From IMG/VR virus record IMGVR_UViG_3300042465_002407, positions 1 to 24,187 of that record: DNA of 24,187 nucleotides; one strand, 5' to 3'. The notes beneath the pieces are model-generated. The model was not told the origin of the DNA, did no database searches, and saw nothing but the letters and a program-made list of their open reading frames with translations. Of this stretch, positions 1 through 6,260 are shown one piece after another; position 1 is the first letter of the stretch; the number at the start of each line of letters is the position of its first letter. The DNA comes from a virus. The position numbers and the translations under genes were made by a program.

Positions 1-303
1 CTTTGCTTTATCAAAATTTAATATAGCAACTATGTTACTTGAATATTGATTTTTAGATTTTTCAATTAATTGTATTAGTCCAAAATTTTCTAATTCATTT
101 AAAGTATTAATATAGGTATTATAACTTCTTATGCCAATAGCATCTTTTGTCATAGTAGTTGGAAGTCCAAATTTTTTTTTCCATCCTAATCTGTTACAAT
201 GCTCTACAATAAAACAGTATAAAGCACAATGGTTAGGTTTGATTTTTTCAGGGTTTTCAAAAGTGAAATCCCAAAAATTACGCATAAGTTCAAAATAGTC
301 CAT
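1..303 (-). CDS. Winged-helix phage replication protein, C-terminus cut by window edge
   Basis: Reading leftward from an ATG at 303-301, the frame stays open for 101 codons to the edge, so only the N-terminal part is present. The translation begins MDYFELMRNFWDF. A stretch near residues 35-85 (FGLPTTMTKDAIGIRSYNTY, then LNELENFGLIQLIEKSKNQY) has the layout of a winged-helix domain: a recognition helix, then a helix and wing ending in 'GLI'. This pattern is typical of small phage replication-initiation or DnaD-like N-terminal domains in Bacteroidota phages. It is the last gene seen in the leftward early operon, after the recombination genes, which suits a replication role. The leader upstream is unusually long and structured (see the 323-410 entry). 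The exact family cannot be confirmed because the C-terminal half lies outside the window. Confidence 0.65.
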   Translation of the reverse strand, partial: MDYFELMRNFWDFTFENPEKIKPNHCALYCFIVEHCNRLGWKKKFGLPTTMTKDAIGIRSYNTYINTLNELENFGLIQLIEKSKNQYSSNIVAILNFDKAK

Positions 304-322
304 AATATTATTTTTTAAAATG

Positions 323-410
323 ACAAAACCCTAAAATGATGCACTACTATCAAATTAGGGTTTGTCGGTTAAGGCTATTGCCTCAATGCTTTCCTGTTGG
401 TAGTGCTTCA
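323..410 (-). ncRNA. Candidate structured leader RNA with interlocked (pseudoknot) inverted repeats
   Basis: Two perfect inverted repeats interlock. Arm A is 400-406 with 341-347 (GCACTAC with GTAGTGC). Arm B is 355-363 with 326-334 (AAACCCTAA with TTAGGGTTT). In the leftward transcript the order is A, B, A', B', which is the topology of an H-type pseudoknot. The connecting segments are 36, 7 and 6 nt. The 36-nt segment holds a small hairpin (372-375 with 380-383). A TAnnTTTG box at 417-424 would place transcription start just before arm A. The region lies between the HTH gene (stop at 438) and the replication gene (start at 303). It could be a regulatory leader, a switch between exclusive stems, or a small RNA. 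I do not recognise it as any named riboswitch or ribozyme. Confidence 0.45.
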
Positions 411-416
411 ACGTTA

Positions 417-424
417 CAAATATA
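417..424 (-). promoter_or_regulatory. Candidate -7 promoter box TATATTTG
   Basis: On the minus strand the sequence is TATATTTG, an exact match to the Bacteroidota -7 consensus TAnnTTTG. No TTG lies about 19 bp upstream (that position reads AGG), so the -33 element is missing or degenerate. Transcription would start near 410, at the 5' edge of the structured leader, and would give the replication gene its own transcript. Confidence 0.35.
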
Positions 425-437
425 CAAAATATTTTGT

Positions 438-695
438 TTATTTCCTATTTATTTTACTTTCTAATATTAACCAAGTTGTATGAACGTATATTATTTCTGG
501 TATTAAGTAAACTTTACTATCATTATTTAATATTGAAATCATTTCATTATAGCTTAAATTATACATATACTTACCGTTTATAACACTTGGTCGAAGTTTG
601 CGCCTTACACATCGATATTTTAACGTGTCAATAGGTATGTTGTGAATTGCAGAAACTTCTTTTAATGTGTATGGTTTTTCGGGAGGGTTTTTCAT
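438..695 (-). CDS. Small helix-turn-helix DNA-binding protein
   Basis: An 85-residue protein. Residues about 9-50 (YTLKEVSAIHNIPIDTLKYR, then basic residues and NGKYMYNLS) match the layout of excisionase/MerR-type helix-turn-helix domains: a first helix with 'LKEVSAIHNI', a turn at 'PID', a recognition helix, and a short wing with 'NGKYMYNLS'. The remaining 35 residues have no recognisable domain. Its start overlaps the NinG stop as ATGA, so it is probably translationally coupled to the recombination genes. The role may be regulatory or in replication (origin binding); the sequence alone does not decide. The cluster position, beside a winged-helix replication gene, favours a DNA-transaction role. 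Confidence 0.7.
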   Translation of the reverse strand: MKNPPEKPYTLKEVSAIHNIPIDTLKYRCVRRKLRPSVINGKYMYNLSYNEMISILNNDSKVYLIPEIIYVHTTWLILESKINRK

Positions 696-1282
696 TTTAA
701 AAGTTTTTGTATTTCTTTTAATTTTTCAACAGTCCAAACTTTTTGAAACTGCTTGTCTATTTCTGCTAATTGTACTAAATTTTGGTAATTTTCTAAACCA
801 ATCCGTTTAGGTAAATTCAAAGAGTAATTTTCAAAATTTCCATCTTTAAATAAGTTGCATTGAACACATTGACCGTTTATGTTATCCAAGTGAAATTTTA
901 GCGTTTCAAAGTTTCCTGCTGGGTAAAAATGACCTGCTTGAAAATCATCTGAATAAGGAGTGTTACAGGAAATACAATTCAAACCTATATCTCTATTTCT
1001 AACGTAAGCGTGAACTTTTGTTTTAGTATTGTTTAACATTAGTTTTAAGCGAGTTAATTCTGTTTTCTCTACTTGCTTTTGCTCAAAGTCTAAACGTGGT
1101 TTCTGTATCTTTAAAATCGATTTAGCCATTTTTATTTTACCGTTTTCAGAATTTAAAAGCCAATCTGAATAACATCCGCACATTTTACCAAGTCCGTAAA
1201 TACGGTTTTCAACTTTAGTTAATTTACCACAACCGAAACCGATTGCAATTCCAATTCCTTTGCATACTTTTTCTTTAATCAT
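692..1282 (-). CDS. ninG: NinG-like recombination protein
   Basis: A 196-residue protein with the NinG (lambda Rap) signature. CISC (103-106) is followed by QAGHF (115-119), PAGN, a 'L.F...NINGQC' segment, CVQC (139-142), and 'FKDGN.ENY...L..RIGLENY'. Paired cysteines around a His-containing core form the HNH-like zinc site of this family. The N-terminus carries extra cysteines (7, 18, 35, 37). NinG proteins help process recombination intermediates, and lambda Rap cleaves branched DNA such as Holliday junctions. Its start overlaps the methyltransferase stop as ATGA, and ERF and NinB are encoded upstream in the same operon, so a role in phage homologous recombination is well supported. Biochemical activity is inferred from the family. 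Confidence 0.88.
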   Translation of the reverse strand: MIKEKVCKGIGIAIGFGCGKLTKVENRIYGLGKMCGCYSDWLLNSENGKIKMAKSILKIQKPRLDFEQKQVEKTELTRLKLMLNNTKTKVHAYVRNRDIGLNCISCNTPYSDDFQAGHFYPAGNFETLKFHLDNINGQCVQCNLFKDGNFENYSLNLPKRIGLENYQNLVQLAEIDKQFQKVWTVEKLKEIQKLLK

Positions 1283-2142
1283 AGTATAAAACTAAAAATG
1301 TGTTCCACTATTGGTAAAGTCCATCCATCACCTAATAAACTTCCTGCTTTTACAGTTGTAAGTATATCACAATAATCATCAGAAAAGCCTTGTAATCTGC
1401 ACATTTCAATTTTGTTTACCGTTCTTACCACTTTATCTTCTTTAATTAAAGTAATCATTCCTGTAGTTTCATTTCTATGTTTTAAATATTGTTGATTTTT
1501 ACTTTCAGCTCCACTACCTGTATTTAAACAACTATGCTTTTCTACTTCAACAAAACCACTTGTAATAATATCTTTCAAAAAAATATTTAAATCTTTTGGT
1601 TGTGGTATATCAGTAATAATATCCCCAAACATTCCATCTTGTCGAGTTCTTATATTACTCCAATAGTATCTATCCCTTAATTGTGCAGTAAATAAACTAC
1701 TATTAATTCTTACAGGATAAACACCTAAAGTTCTACTCATTATTCCTACATCTAATTTACTTGCACTTCCTACATTTTCTTGTAAAAATAATACATTAGG
1801 ATTTAATAATTTTATATGTTCTAATATCTCAACAAAGGTAAAAAATAAACTACTTCTACTTCCGTGTATTCCTGCTCTTTTTCCTGCTGCTGATAAATCC
1901 TGACACGGTGAACCACTTAATACTAAATCAATAGTTTTCCAATCAATATTCCACTCTCTCCATTTGGTTACATCACCAACTTGAATAGTGTCGGGAAAAT
2001 GGTGTTGTGTTAATTCAATAGCATAAGGTTTAATTTCTGAACTGTAATAGTTACCTACTTTAAAGCCTTGATTTTCCAAAGCCTGTCTGCCTGTATTCAT
2101 TCCATTAAAAAGGGATACTACATTTATTGTTTTGTTTCTCAT
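1279..2142 (-). CDS. DNA (cytosine-5-)-methyltransferase
   Basis: A 287-residue C5-cytosine methyltransferase. Visible motifs in order: motif I SLFNGMNTGRQAL (10-22, AdoMet binding), motif IV GSPCQDLS (77-84, catalytic Cys80), motif VI QENVGS (121-126), motif VIII QLRDRYYW (154-161), motif IX region MCRLQGF (247-253) and motif X LLGDGWTLPIV (269-279). The target-recognition region between motifs VIII and IX is short (about 85 residues). The 'GDGW' motif X resembles compact phage and DNMT3-like enzymes. No restriction endonuclease is adjacent. The gene is coupled by ATGA overlaps to its neighbours, so it is probably an orphan enzyme that protects phage DNA from host restriction or marks replication products. 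The target sequence cannot be deduced here. Confidence 0.93.
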   Translation of the reverse strand: MRNKTINVVSLFNGMNTGRQALENQGFKVGNYYSSEIKPYAIELTQHHFPDTIQVGDVTKWREWNIDWKTIDLVLSGSPCQDLSAAGKRAGIHGSRSSLFFTFVEILEHIKLLNPNVLFLQENVGSASKLDVGIMSRTLGVYPVRINSSLFTAQLRDRYYWSNIRTRQDGMFGDIITDIPQPKDLNIFLKDIITSGFVEVEKHSCLNTGSGAESKNQQYLKHRNETTGMITLIKEDKVVRTVNKIEMCRLQGFSDDYCDILTTVKAGSLLGDGWTLPIVEHIFSFIL

Positions 2143-2285
2143 AAAATAGTTACATTAAAATTAACTTGATATGCTCTAAAATAATAATCTTTGCTTTTTA
2201 ATTTATGAAACTCACCAAATGACATAGTCTTTTTAATTGGTGGTTTCAATCCTTTTTTGTGAAATGCATAAACATCTACTGTCAT
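2139..2285 (-). CDS. Small unknown protein between NinB and methyltransferase
   Basis: A 48-codon frame starting with ATG at 2285-2283 and ending with TGA at 2141-2139. Both ends overlap neighbouring genes as ATGA: its start overlaps the NinB stop, and its stop overlaps the methyltransferase start. It fills exactly the gap between them, which argues strongly for a real, translationally coupled gene. The protein is basic (MTVDVYAFHKKGLKPPIKKT, later KLKSKDYYFRAYQVNF) with no recognised domain, signal peptide or membrane segment. Function unknown. Confidence 0.65.
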   Translation of the reverse strand: MTVDVYAFHKKGLKPPIKKTMSFGEFHKLKSKDYYFRAYQVNFNVTIL

Positions 2286-2713
2286 AATTTTAAAGTTAAA
2301 TCTTCGTTAGGTTCGGGTGCGTTAATATCAAAATCTTGCAATAGATAAATTCTAATTTCAGTTGTATAAACTTCCCAATCTGTTGTTGTTAATTCAGTTG
2401 TTGATTTTGGTGTTTGAGTAATCAAACCGTTTTTTTCATTTACGCTTTCGTGAAACACAAATAGTTTCGAAAGATGTTTATGTGCTTTGTCAATGCTCCA
2501 AGTTTCTCCCCAAGTATCTTTTGCTCCTTGTTGCATTAAAGGAACTAGCAAACCCCAATAATATCTGTTTTGTTGTATACTACGTTGTTTTTTAACCTTG
2601 TCAATAGTTATAACAACCTCTTTACCCTCGAATGATTTTATTGCGTTTAAAACGGTGTTTCTGTTACGGTTGAATATTCCGTTAGATATTGAGGTTGTTA
2701 CTTCTATTTTCAT
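2282..2713 (-). CDS. ninB: NinB-like recombination protein
   Basis: A 143-residue protein. After an N-terminal beta-rich part (KEVVITIDKVKKQRS) it shows the NinB signature QQNRYYWGLLVPLM (47-60), followed by 'W....AH..L...F', a typical spacing for this family. NinB (lambda Orf) binds single-stranded DNA and SSB and assists recombination, replacing host RecFOR functions. The gene lies one base downstream of the GQHR-motif gene and is coupled through the 48-residue ORF to the methyltransferase. ERF and NinG in the same operon make the recombination role consistent. Assignment rests on motif recognition, not on an alignment. Confidence 0.8.
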   Translation of the reverse strand: MKIEVTTSISNGIFNRNRNTVLNAIKSFEGKEVVITIDKVKKQRSIQQNRYYWGLLVPLMQQGAKDTWGETWSIDKAHKHLSKLFVFHESVNEKNGLITQTPKSTTELTTTDWEVYTTEIRIYLLQDFDINAPEPNEDLTLKL

Positions 2714-2714
2714 T

Positions 2715-3563
2715 TTAAACTGTTGTTAAATATTTTACTTTAGGCAAACTTTCTTCAACACTAAATTTAAAATATTTTATAGCAGGGTTTCCGTCAATAA
2801 AATAATTATATGCTTTTACGGTCATTCCTAATAACCAGTAAGAATTTAAAGGTTCTTTATTTGTTTTACTGTTTAAAATCTTGGTAAATAAATAAGCTGG
2901 TGCTGTATCCATTGTTCTTGAAATTCCACAAATATTTTTTAAGAAGTCATAAATATCTTTACTTGGGTTTTCTCCGCCAAGCATATAAGCAAATAATGCA
3001 ATTTGTGTACTTGTTAATACTTTTGGATTAGTTTGTCTTTGATAAATATTATTGCTTTCTTTTACAATTTCAGAGAGCCATTCATAGTTAATTTGACAAT
3101 ATTGTAATACATCTTGATTAGACATTAGTCTTTTTTCGGAAACAGAACTAAATGAAATTGACTTTGAATTAGTGTTAAACCATTTATTTATAACAATAAT
3201 TAAAGAAGCCACTTTAGTTGCGTTTTGAAATCCATTTAAGGTTAAAACATCTGCTGGACTTCTGTTAGAACCTGTATCAAATGTTGACATAGCATCAGGT
3301 TCAATACCTCTAACAATACACATATTATAACAATGCCCTGTATGTACTATTGCTTTTAATCTATGCTGACCGTTTTTTAAAATCCCATATTTATCAAAAG
3401 AAATAGATTCTCCATTTTCTTTAAATTCGCCTTTAATCATTTGACTAACAATTTTTATAAAATTTCTTTCTGATACTTTTCTATTTTTATCATTAAATCT
3501 TAAATAATTAGAAGCTATTTCTGGTGTTACATAAATAATTTCTGCTGTTAAATTTGTTTTCAT
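2715..3563 (-). CDS. Phage protein with ParB-like GQHR motif
   Basis: A 282-residue protein. The N-terminal third carries 'ISFDKYGILKNGQHRLKAIV' (about 54-73). The GQHRL core (65-69) is the nucleotide-binding motif shared by ParB-like and sulfiredoxin-like folds. It is followed by 'IVRGIEPDAMSTFDTGSNRS', also common in a widespread family of unnamed phage proteins. The C-terminal two thirds are helical without a known domain. ParB-fold proteins bind CTP or ATP and some act as nucleases or DNA modifiers, but the reaction here is unknown. It sits between the SSB-like gene and NinB, so a role in DNA metabolism is likely. It is preceded by a 67-bp gap without an obvious promoter. Confidence 0.6.
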   Translation of the reverse strand: MKTNLTAEIIYVTPEIASNYLRFNDKNRKVSERNFIKIVSQMIKGEFKENGESISFDKYGILKNGQHRLKAIVHTGHCYNMCIVRGIEPDAMSTFDTGSNRSPADVLTLNGFQNATKVASLIIVINKWFNTNSKSISFSSVSEKRLMSNQDVLQYCQINYEWLSEIVKESNNIYQRQTNPKVLTSTQIALFAYMLGGENPSKDIYDFLKNICGISRTMDTAPAYLFTKILNSKTNKEPLNSYWLLGMTVKAYNYFIDGNPAIKYFKFSVEESLPKVKYLTTV

Positions 3564-3630
3564 AATTTTTAGTTTTTAAACCGATTAACCTATACTTCGG
3601 GAGGTGTTACTTTAATGTTTAAATTTTAGA

Positions 3631-3999
3631 TTAAAACGGTAAATCGGAAAAGTCATCAGCACTAGAATTTTCTGCAAGTTCAAACTCCGAAGCGTTAGGA
3701 ACTTTTGTAGCATCTATTCCGTTGGTATCTTTCTTAATATTCCAACCTTGAATAGTATTGAAATAAACCAACTCTGCTTTTGGGTTCATCCATTCTCTAC
3801 CTTTCAAATTGATACCGATTGTAACGTTTTCGCCAACTTTAAACCCATTCAATAAATCACAACCATCTTGTACAAATTGTACTAAAATATCTTGTGGATA
3901 TTTCTCATCTGTCGTAACTACTACATCACGTTTTTTAAACCCACTTGTGCCTACTTCTTTAGTGACATCAATCATTTTAATTTTTCCTACTACTTCCAT
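3631..3999 (-). CDS. DUF3127-type SSB-like OB-fold protein
   Basis: A 122-residue protein with the features of DUF3127: an N-terminal 'VVGKIKMIDVTKEVGTSGFK' strand-rich start, 'KRDVVVTTDEKYPQDILVQF', and 'VGENVTIGINLKGREWMNPK' with the conserved GREW, then 'YFNTIQGW'. The fold is OB-like. The C-terminus is acidic and ends DDFSDLPF, matching the style of the SSB C-terminal tip (D-D-D-I-P-F in E. coli), which recruits replication and recombination enzymes. Together with ERF and NinB in the operon, this supports a phage single-stranded DNA-binding protein. DNA binding is inferred from family and context. Confidence 0.8.
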   Translation of the reverse strand: MEVVGKIKMIDVTKEVGTSGFKKRDVVVTTDEKYPQDILVQFVQDGCDLLNGFKVGENVTIGINLKGREWMNPKAELVYFNTIQGWNIKKDTNGIDATKVPNASEFELAENSSADDFSDLPF

Positions 4000-4010
4000 T
4001 TTTAATTGTT

Positions 4011-4457
4011 TTAAAATTTAATTGTTATCGATGATTTTCTTGGTGTTGTTGATACTTTTGGCACATCGTTACCATAAGCATCAATTATCGTTTGTGTTTG
4101 AGCCAACTTTAATAAATCGGCACGTGCATCCAAATCAGCTTTTAACTGTTGGTAAATTTCATCGTCTGCATAGTTGATTGTATTACCACCGTTTACAGGT
4201 GTAAATTCAACTCCCCAAACATTTGATTTTTCTTGTGGTAAATGTTTACGCATTTCAGTATCAGCAGAGTTTACAACTTCTTTCAATCGGCATAGGTTAG
4301 CCATAAATTGCATTTTGTCTACTGTTCCGCTTTCTAGTAAATTTTTTACTAATTCAACTCCTGTTTGTACTGCCTCTTTTTTAGTAAAAGTTTGCTCGTA
4401 CATTGTTGCCATTTCTTCGGCTCTTAATGCTATGTGCATTTCGCTTGTTTGTCCCAT
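4011..4457 (-). CDS. Unknown phage protein adjacent to ERF
   Basis: A 148-residue protein, mainly helical (MHIALRAEEMATMYEQTFTK; later 'EIYQQLKADLDARADLLKLA'), with a short beta-rich middle containing 'GVEFTPVNGGNTINY' and a basic C-terminus (TTPRKSSITIKF). Its start overlaps the ERF stop as TAATG, indicating coupling. Genes of this size and composition often sit beside ERF-type recombinases in phages, but I do not recognise a named domain. A role as a recombination partner or nuclease modulator is only a contextual guess. Confidence 0.75.
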   Translation of the reverse strand: MGQTSEMHIALRAEEMATMYEQTFTKKEAVQTGVELVKNLLESGTVDKMQFMANLCRLKEVVNSADTEMRKHLPQEKSNVWGVEFTPVNGGNTINYADDEIYQQLKADLDARADLLKLAQTQTIIDAYGNDVPKVSTTPRKSSITIKF

Positions 4458-4981
4458 TATTTAGTTAATTTTAGTTTAAGTTCAGTTGTTAATGTGGCTA
4501 CTGCTTTTTGTTCAGCAGGAGTAAATGATTTGTAAGTACTAGCTAATGTTTCAACACTTGTACAAACTTTTAGTTTTTCTTCTAAACGTGCTACATTAAT
4601 TGTAGGTTGTTGACTTGCTTTATTCCCATCATCATCATCTGCACCAACGCAAACAAAGGATTGTAAACCGTACCTACGAGCATAAGTTATTCCACTACCT
4701 TGCGCCTGTGCATCGTTTTGCTTGTTGTAAATGATTTCAGTAAAACTTTCCATCATTTCGCCACTTTCGTGAAGTAAAATAGTATTTACAAAGTTTTTAC
4801 CATCAACGTGAACAAGCGGTTGTAGTACGCTAATTCCGTTCTCGTTAAGTATTGGTATTACTGCTTCACGAACTGCGTTTAAATCAGCGTATTTTGATTT
4901 AAAAAAAGGGTTTGTATTACCTTTCTTTGGGTTGCTCATTTCTGATTGTGCTTTTACTAAAGCGGTTGCAATGTTTTTCAT
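4457..4981 (-). CDS. erf: ERF family single-strand annealing protein
   Basis: A 174-residue ERF protein. Conserved elements are visible: NPFFKSKYADLNAVREA (24-40), the central 'LLHESGEMMES', DAQAQGSGITYARRYGL (90-106), and the acidic DDDDGN (115-120) that follows the core. The C-terminal 50 residues are variable and helical. ERF proteins anneal complementary single strands and promote phage recombination and genome circularisation. The downstream operon encodes an SSB-like protein, NinB and NinG, a coherent recombination set. Family assignment is clear from the motifs. Confidence 0.92.
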   Translation of the reverse strand: MKNIATALVKAQSEMSNPKKGNTNPFFKSKYADLNAVREAVIPILNENGISVLQPLVHVDGKNFVNTILLHESGEMMESFTEIIYNKQNDAQAQGSGITYARRYGLQSFVCVGADDDDGNKASQQPTINVARLEEKLKVCTSVETLASTYKSFTPAEQKAVATLTTELKLKLTK

Positions 4982-4990
4982 AGTTTATAA

Positions 4991-5200
4991 TTATTTTAGT
5001 AAGTTATCAAGTTGCTCCATTGGGTTATCAAACATTTTATCTAATACGTTTGGCTTTACTTCTTCGGCATTAAAAACTTCCCAATCATTGATGATTTCTT
5101 GAAGTATAGTTTTAGCTTGTTTTAATTCATTTTCCAAATAATTATTGCGATTTTGTAATGCTAGTATTTGTTCAGCTTGAAATTTGATTAAATCGTTCAT
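4991..5200 (-). CDS. Small coiled-coil protein, unknown
   Basis: A 69-residue acidic protein. Residues 1-40 (MNDLIKFQAEQILALQNRNN and onward, YLENELKQAKTILQEIINDW) form a heptad-like helix consistent with a short coiled coil. The C-terminus (DKMFDNPMEQLDNLLK) is another amphipathic helix. The start is preceded by AATAACACT, the same ACACT-ATG pattern seen before other starts in this window. It overlaps the 39-residue membrane ORF upstream as ATGA. No function can be assigned. Confidence 0.7.
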   Translation of the reverse strand: MNDLIKFQAEQILALQNRNNYLENELKQAKTILQEIINDWEVFNAEEVKPNVLDKMFDNPMEQLDNLLK

Positions 5201-5316
5201 AGTGTTATTATTTTAATTGTTAAATAAATTATTGTTGTTGTAATTGCCATTGCTATTATAATTTCTATGGCTGTTGTTAGTATGAAATTCAGTTCCTTTT
5301 TATCTTGTGGTGTCAT
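5197..5316 (-). CDS. Tiny predicted single-pass membrane protein
   Basis: A 39-codon frame from ATG at 5316-5314 to TGA at 5199-5197. Both ends overlap neighbours as ATGA, so it exactly bridges the 5313-5537 gene and the coiled-coil gene. The protein has a polar N-terminus (MTPQDKKELNF) and then one long hydrophobic stretch with no charge except one Glu and a late Lys (ILTTAIEIIIAMAITTTIIY), consistent with a membrane helix. Function unknown. Short phage membrane proteins can act in superinfection exclusion or lysis timing, but nothing here decides that. Confidence 0.6.
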   Translation of the reverse strand: MTPQDKKELNFILTTAIEIIIAMAITTTIIYLTIKIITL

Positions 5317-5537
5317 AGTTCAATTAAGTTTTTATACTCATAAGAGTTAGTTAAACCATTTGCCCACATTACCAATACAGGTAAAGAGTTCATTTTCTTA
5401 TTTCCTATTTTGTAAATCGTTCCAACCATACCGATAGGGTTGTCATTTAATTTCCAATTCTCATCCGATAGTTTAGAGAATATTAAATCCCCAATGCAGG
5501 AATTTATGTTGAGCATTACTTGTGTTCCTTTTTTCAT
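5313..5537 (-). CDS. Small beta-rich phage protein, unknown
   Basis: A 74-residue protein with an SH3-like appearance: 'KGTQVMLNI' at the N-terminus, 'GMVGTIYKIG' in the middle, and 'LPVLVMWANGLTNSYEYKNL' near the end, a pattern of short strands with a W..G..NSY loop common in small phage and KOW/SH3-type folds. No catalytic motif is visible. It overlaps the next upstream gene by one base (its start base 5537 is the last stop base of that gene). Function unknown; the fold is a guess from pattern only. Confidence 0.65.
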   Translation of the reverse strand: MKKGTQVMLNINSCIGDLIFSKLSDENWKLNDNPIGMVGTIYKIGNKKMNSLPVLVMWANGLTNSYEYKNLIEL

Positions 5538-5791
5538 TATTTCAAAGTGTTTTTTAAGTTTATAAGTTTGTTTGCTAAAAAATCATTGTGACCAACTCTA
5601 GCATAGTCAATCAAATATTGTATCTCGTCAAGTGCTTTTGATATTTTAGTATCAGTTTCGTAAATTGCGTTTTCTAAATAATCGCAATCGTCAAAATCTT
5701 TGTAGTAATCTAAACAAGCGGTTAAACCTGTTGGAATAAAATCGCCTTGTAAATCGTGTTCGTCTGCTGGGTTGTTTTTGAATTTTGTCAT
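5537..5791 (-). CDS. Small acidic protein, unknown
   Basis: An 84-residue protein when started at the ATG at 5791-5789 (MTKFKNNPADEHDLQGDFIP). An in-frame ATG nine codons upstream (5818) exists. I prefer 5791 because it follows AAACACT, as at other starts here, and because a -7 box at 5816-5823 would place transcription start downstream of the 5818 ATG. The protein is rich in Asp and Tyr (DYYKDFDDCDYLENAIYETD) with a helical C-terminal half (ISKALDEIQYLIDYA). No domain is recognised. It may be the first gene of an internal transcript that continues into the recombination genes. Confidence 0.65.
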   Translation of the reverse strand: MTKFKNNPADEHDLQGDFIPTGLTACLDYYKDFDDCDYLENAIYETDTKISKALDEIQYLIDYARVGHNDFLANKLINLKNTLK

Positions 5792-5815
5792 AGTGTTTAG
5801 TTTTAATAAGTTAAA

Positions 5816-5823
5816 CAAATTTA
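5816..5823 (-). promoter_or_regulatory. Candidate internal early promoter -7 box TAAATTTG
   Basis: The minus strand reads TAAATTTG, matching TAnnTTTG, 25 bp before the preferred ATG at 5791. It lies in a 95-bp gap between genes. No TTG is seen at the -33 distance (the region is T-rich), so strength is uncertain. It would re-initiate leftward transcription toward the recombination genes. Confidence 0.35.
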
Positions 5824-5886
5824 AAGGTATTGAATTGAATAAAAAAATTTATTTTACTTTTAAGCGTTGTTTATATTGATTATAAA

Positions 5887-6042
5887 TTATTGTTTTTTAA
5901 ATTGTTGAAGATAATCTTTAACTATTTGTTTAACATTATCAATCTGTGAAATAGGAATGCGAAAAGTAGTTGTTTTAGTTAGTTCTGCAAATGGCGATTT
6001 ACGACCTTGATTTCTGTTTGCGCCTCCGTGAGATTTTTTCAT
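5887..6042 (-). CDS. Small ribbon-helix-helix-like DNA-binding protein
   Basis: A 51-residue protein from ATG at 6042-6040 to TAA at 5889-5887. The start overlaps the upstream stop as ATGA. The N-terminus carries KKSHGGANRNQGRKSPF, a basic Gly/Arg motif of the 'GGxRxGxGRK' type common at the start of small phage DNA-binding proteins and small terminases. It is followed by 'TKTTTFRIPISQIDNVKQIV', a strand plus helix arrangement like half of a ribbon-helix-helix dimer. It is a candidate early regulator of the divergent region immediately upstream, which is inference. Confidence 0.65.
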   Translation of the reverse strand: MKKSHGGANRNQGRKSPFAELTKTTTFRIPISQIDNVKQIVKDYLQQFKKQ

Positions 6043-6260
6043 ATTTGTTTTATTTCAAAAGTTACGTCATAATAATCTTTACCATTTCTAACATATTCAT
6101 CTCCCTCTAATTCCCAAGCATTAATAATTTGTTTCTTTTCTAATTCAAAAAATTTATAATAATCGTTTATAAACTTTCTACCCTCCAAAGTATTTGTATT
6201 AAATAAATTAGGATGTTCTAATTCTAATTGGCTAAATAGTTCTTGCATTGCTGTTTTCAT
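6039..6260 (-). CDS. Small conserved-looking phage protein, unknown
   Basis: A 73-residue, mostly helical protein (MQELFSQLELEHPNLFNTNT, then FINDYYKFFELEKKQIINAW). It ends with a 'GKDYYDVTF' segment. The pattern 'EKKQIINAWE...G.DYYDVTF' is familiar from many short early proteins of Bacteroidota phages, where 'EK.QII.A...G....YY..T' recurs, but the family has no known function. A second in-frame Met at residue 5 is an alternative start. Coupled to both neighbours by ATGA overlaps. Confidence 0.65.
   Translation of the reverse strand: MKTAMQELFSQLELEHPNLFNTNTLEGRKFINDYYKFFELEKKQIINAWELEGDEYVRNGKDYYDVTFEIKQI

Noticed and set aside
692-2142. NinG plus methyltransferase as a restriction-modification pair
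   Set aside because: The HNH-like cysteine/histidine pattern is that of NinG, not a restriction endonuclease; no specificity or endonuclease gene is present.
3564-3630. Small inverted repeat ACCT...AGGT in the 67-bp gap before the GQHR gene
   Set aside because: Only 4 bp of stem with a 10-nt loop and no T-run; expected by chance.
3809-4464. Plus-strand open frames opposite the DUF3127 and ERF-adjacent genes
   Set aside because: They lie antisense to convincing genes and show no domain, start signal or neighbours on that strand.
5792-5818. Upstream ATG at 5818 for the small acidic gene
   Set aside because: It overlaps the -7 box region, so the predicted transcript would start downstream of it.
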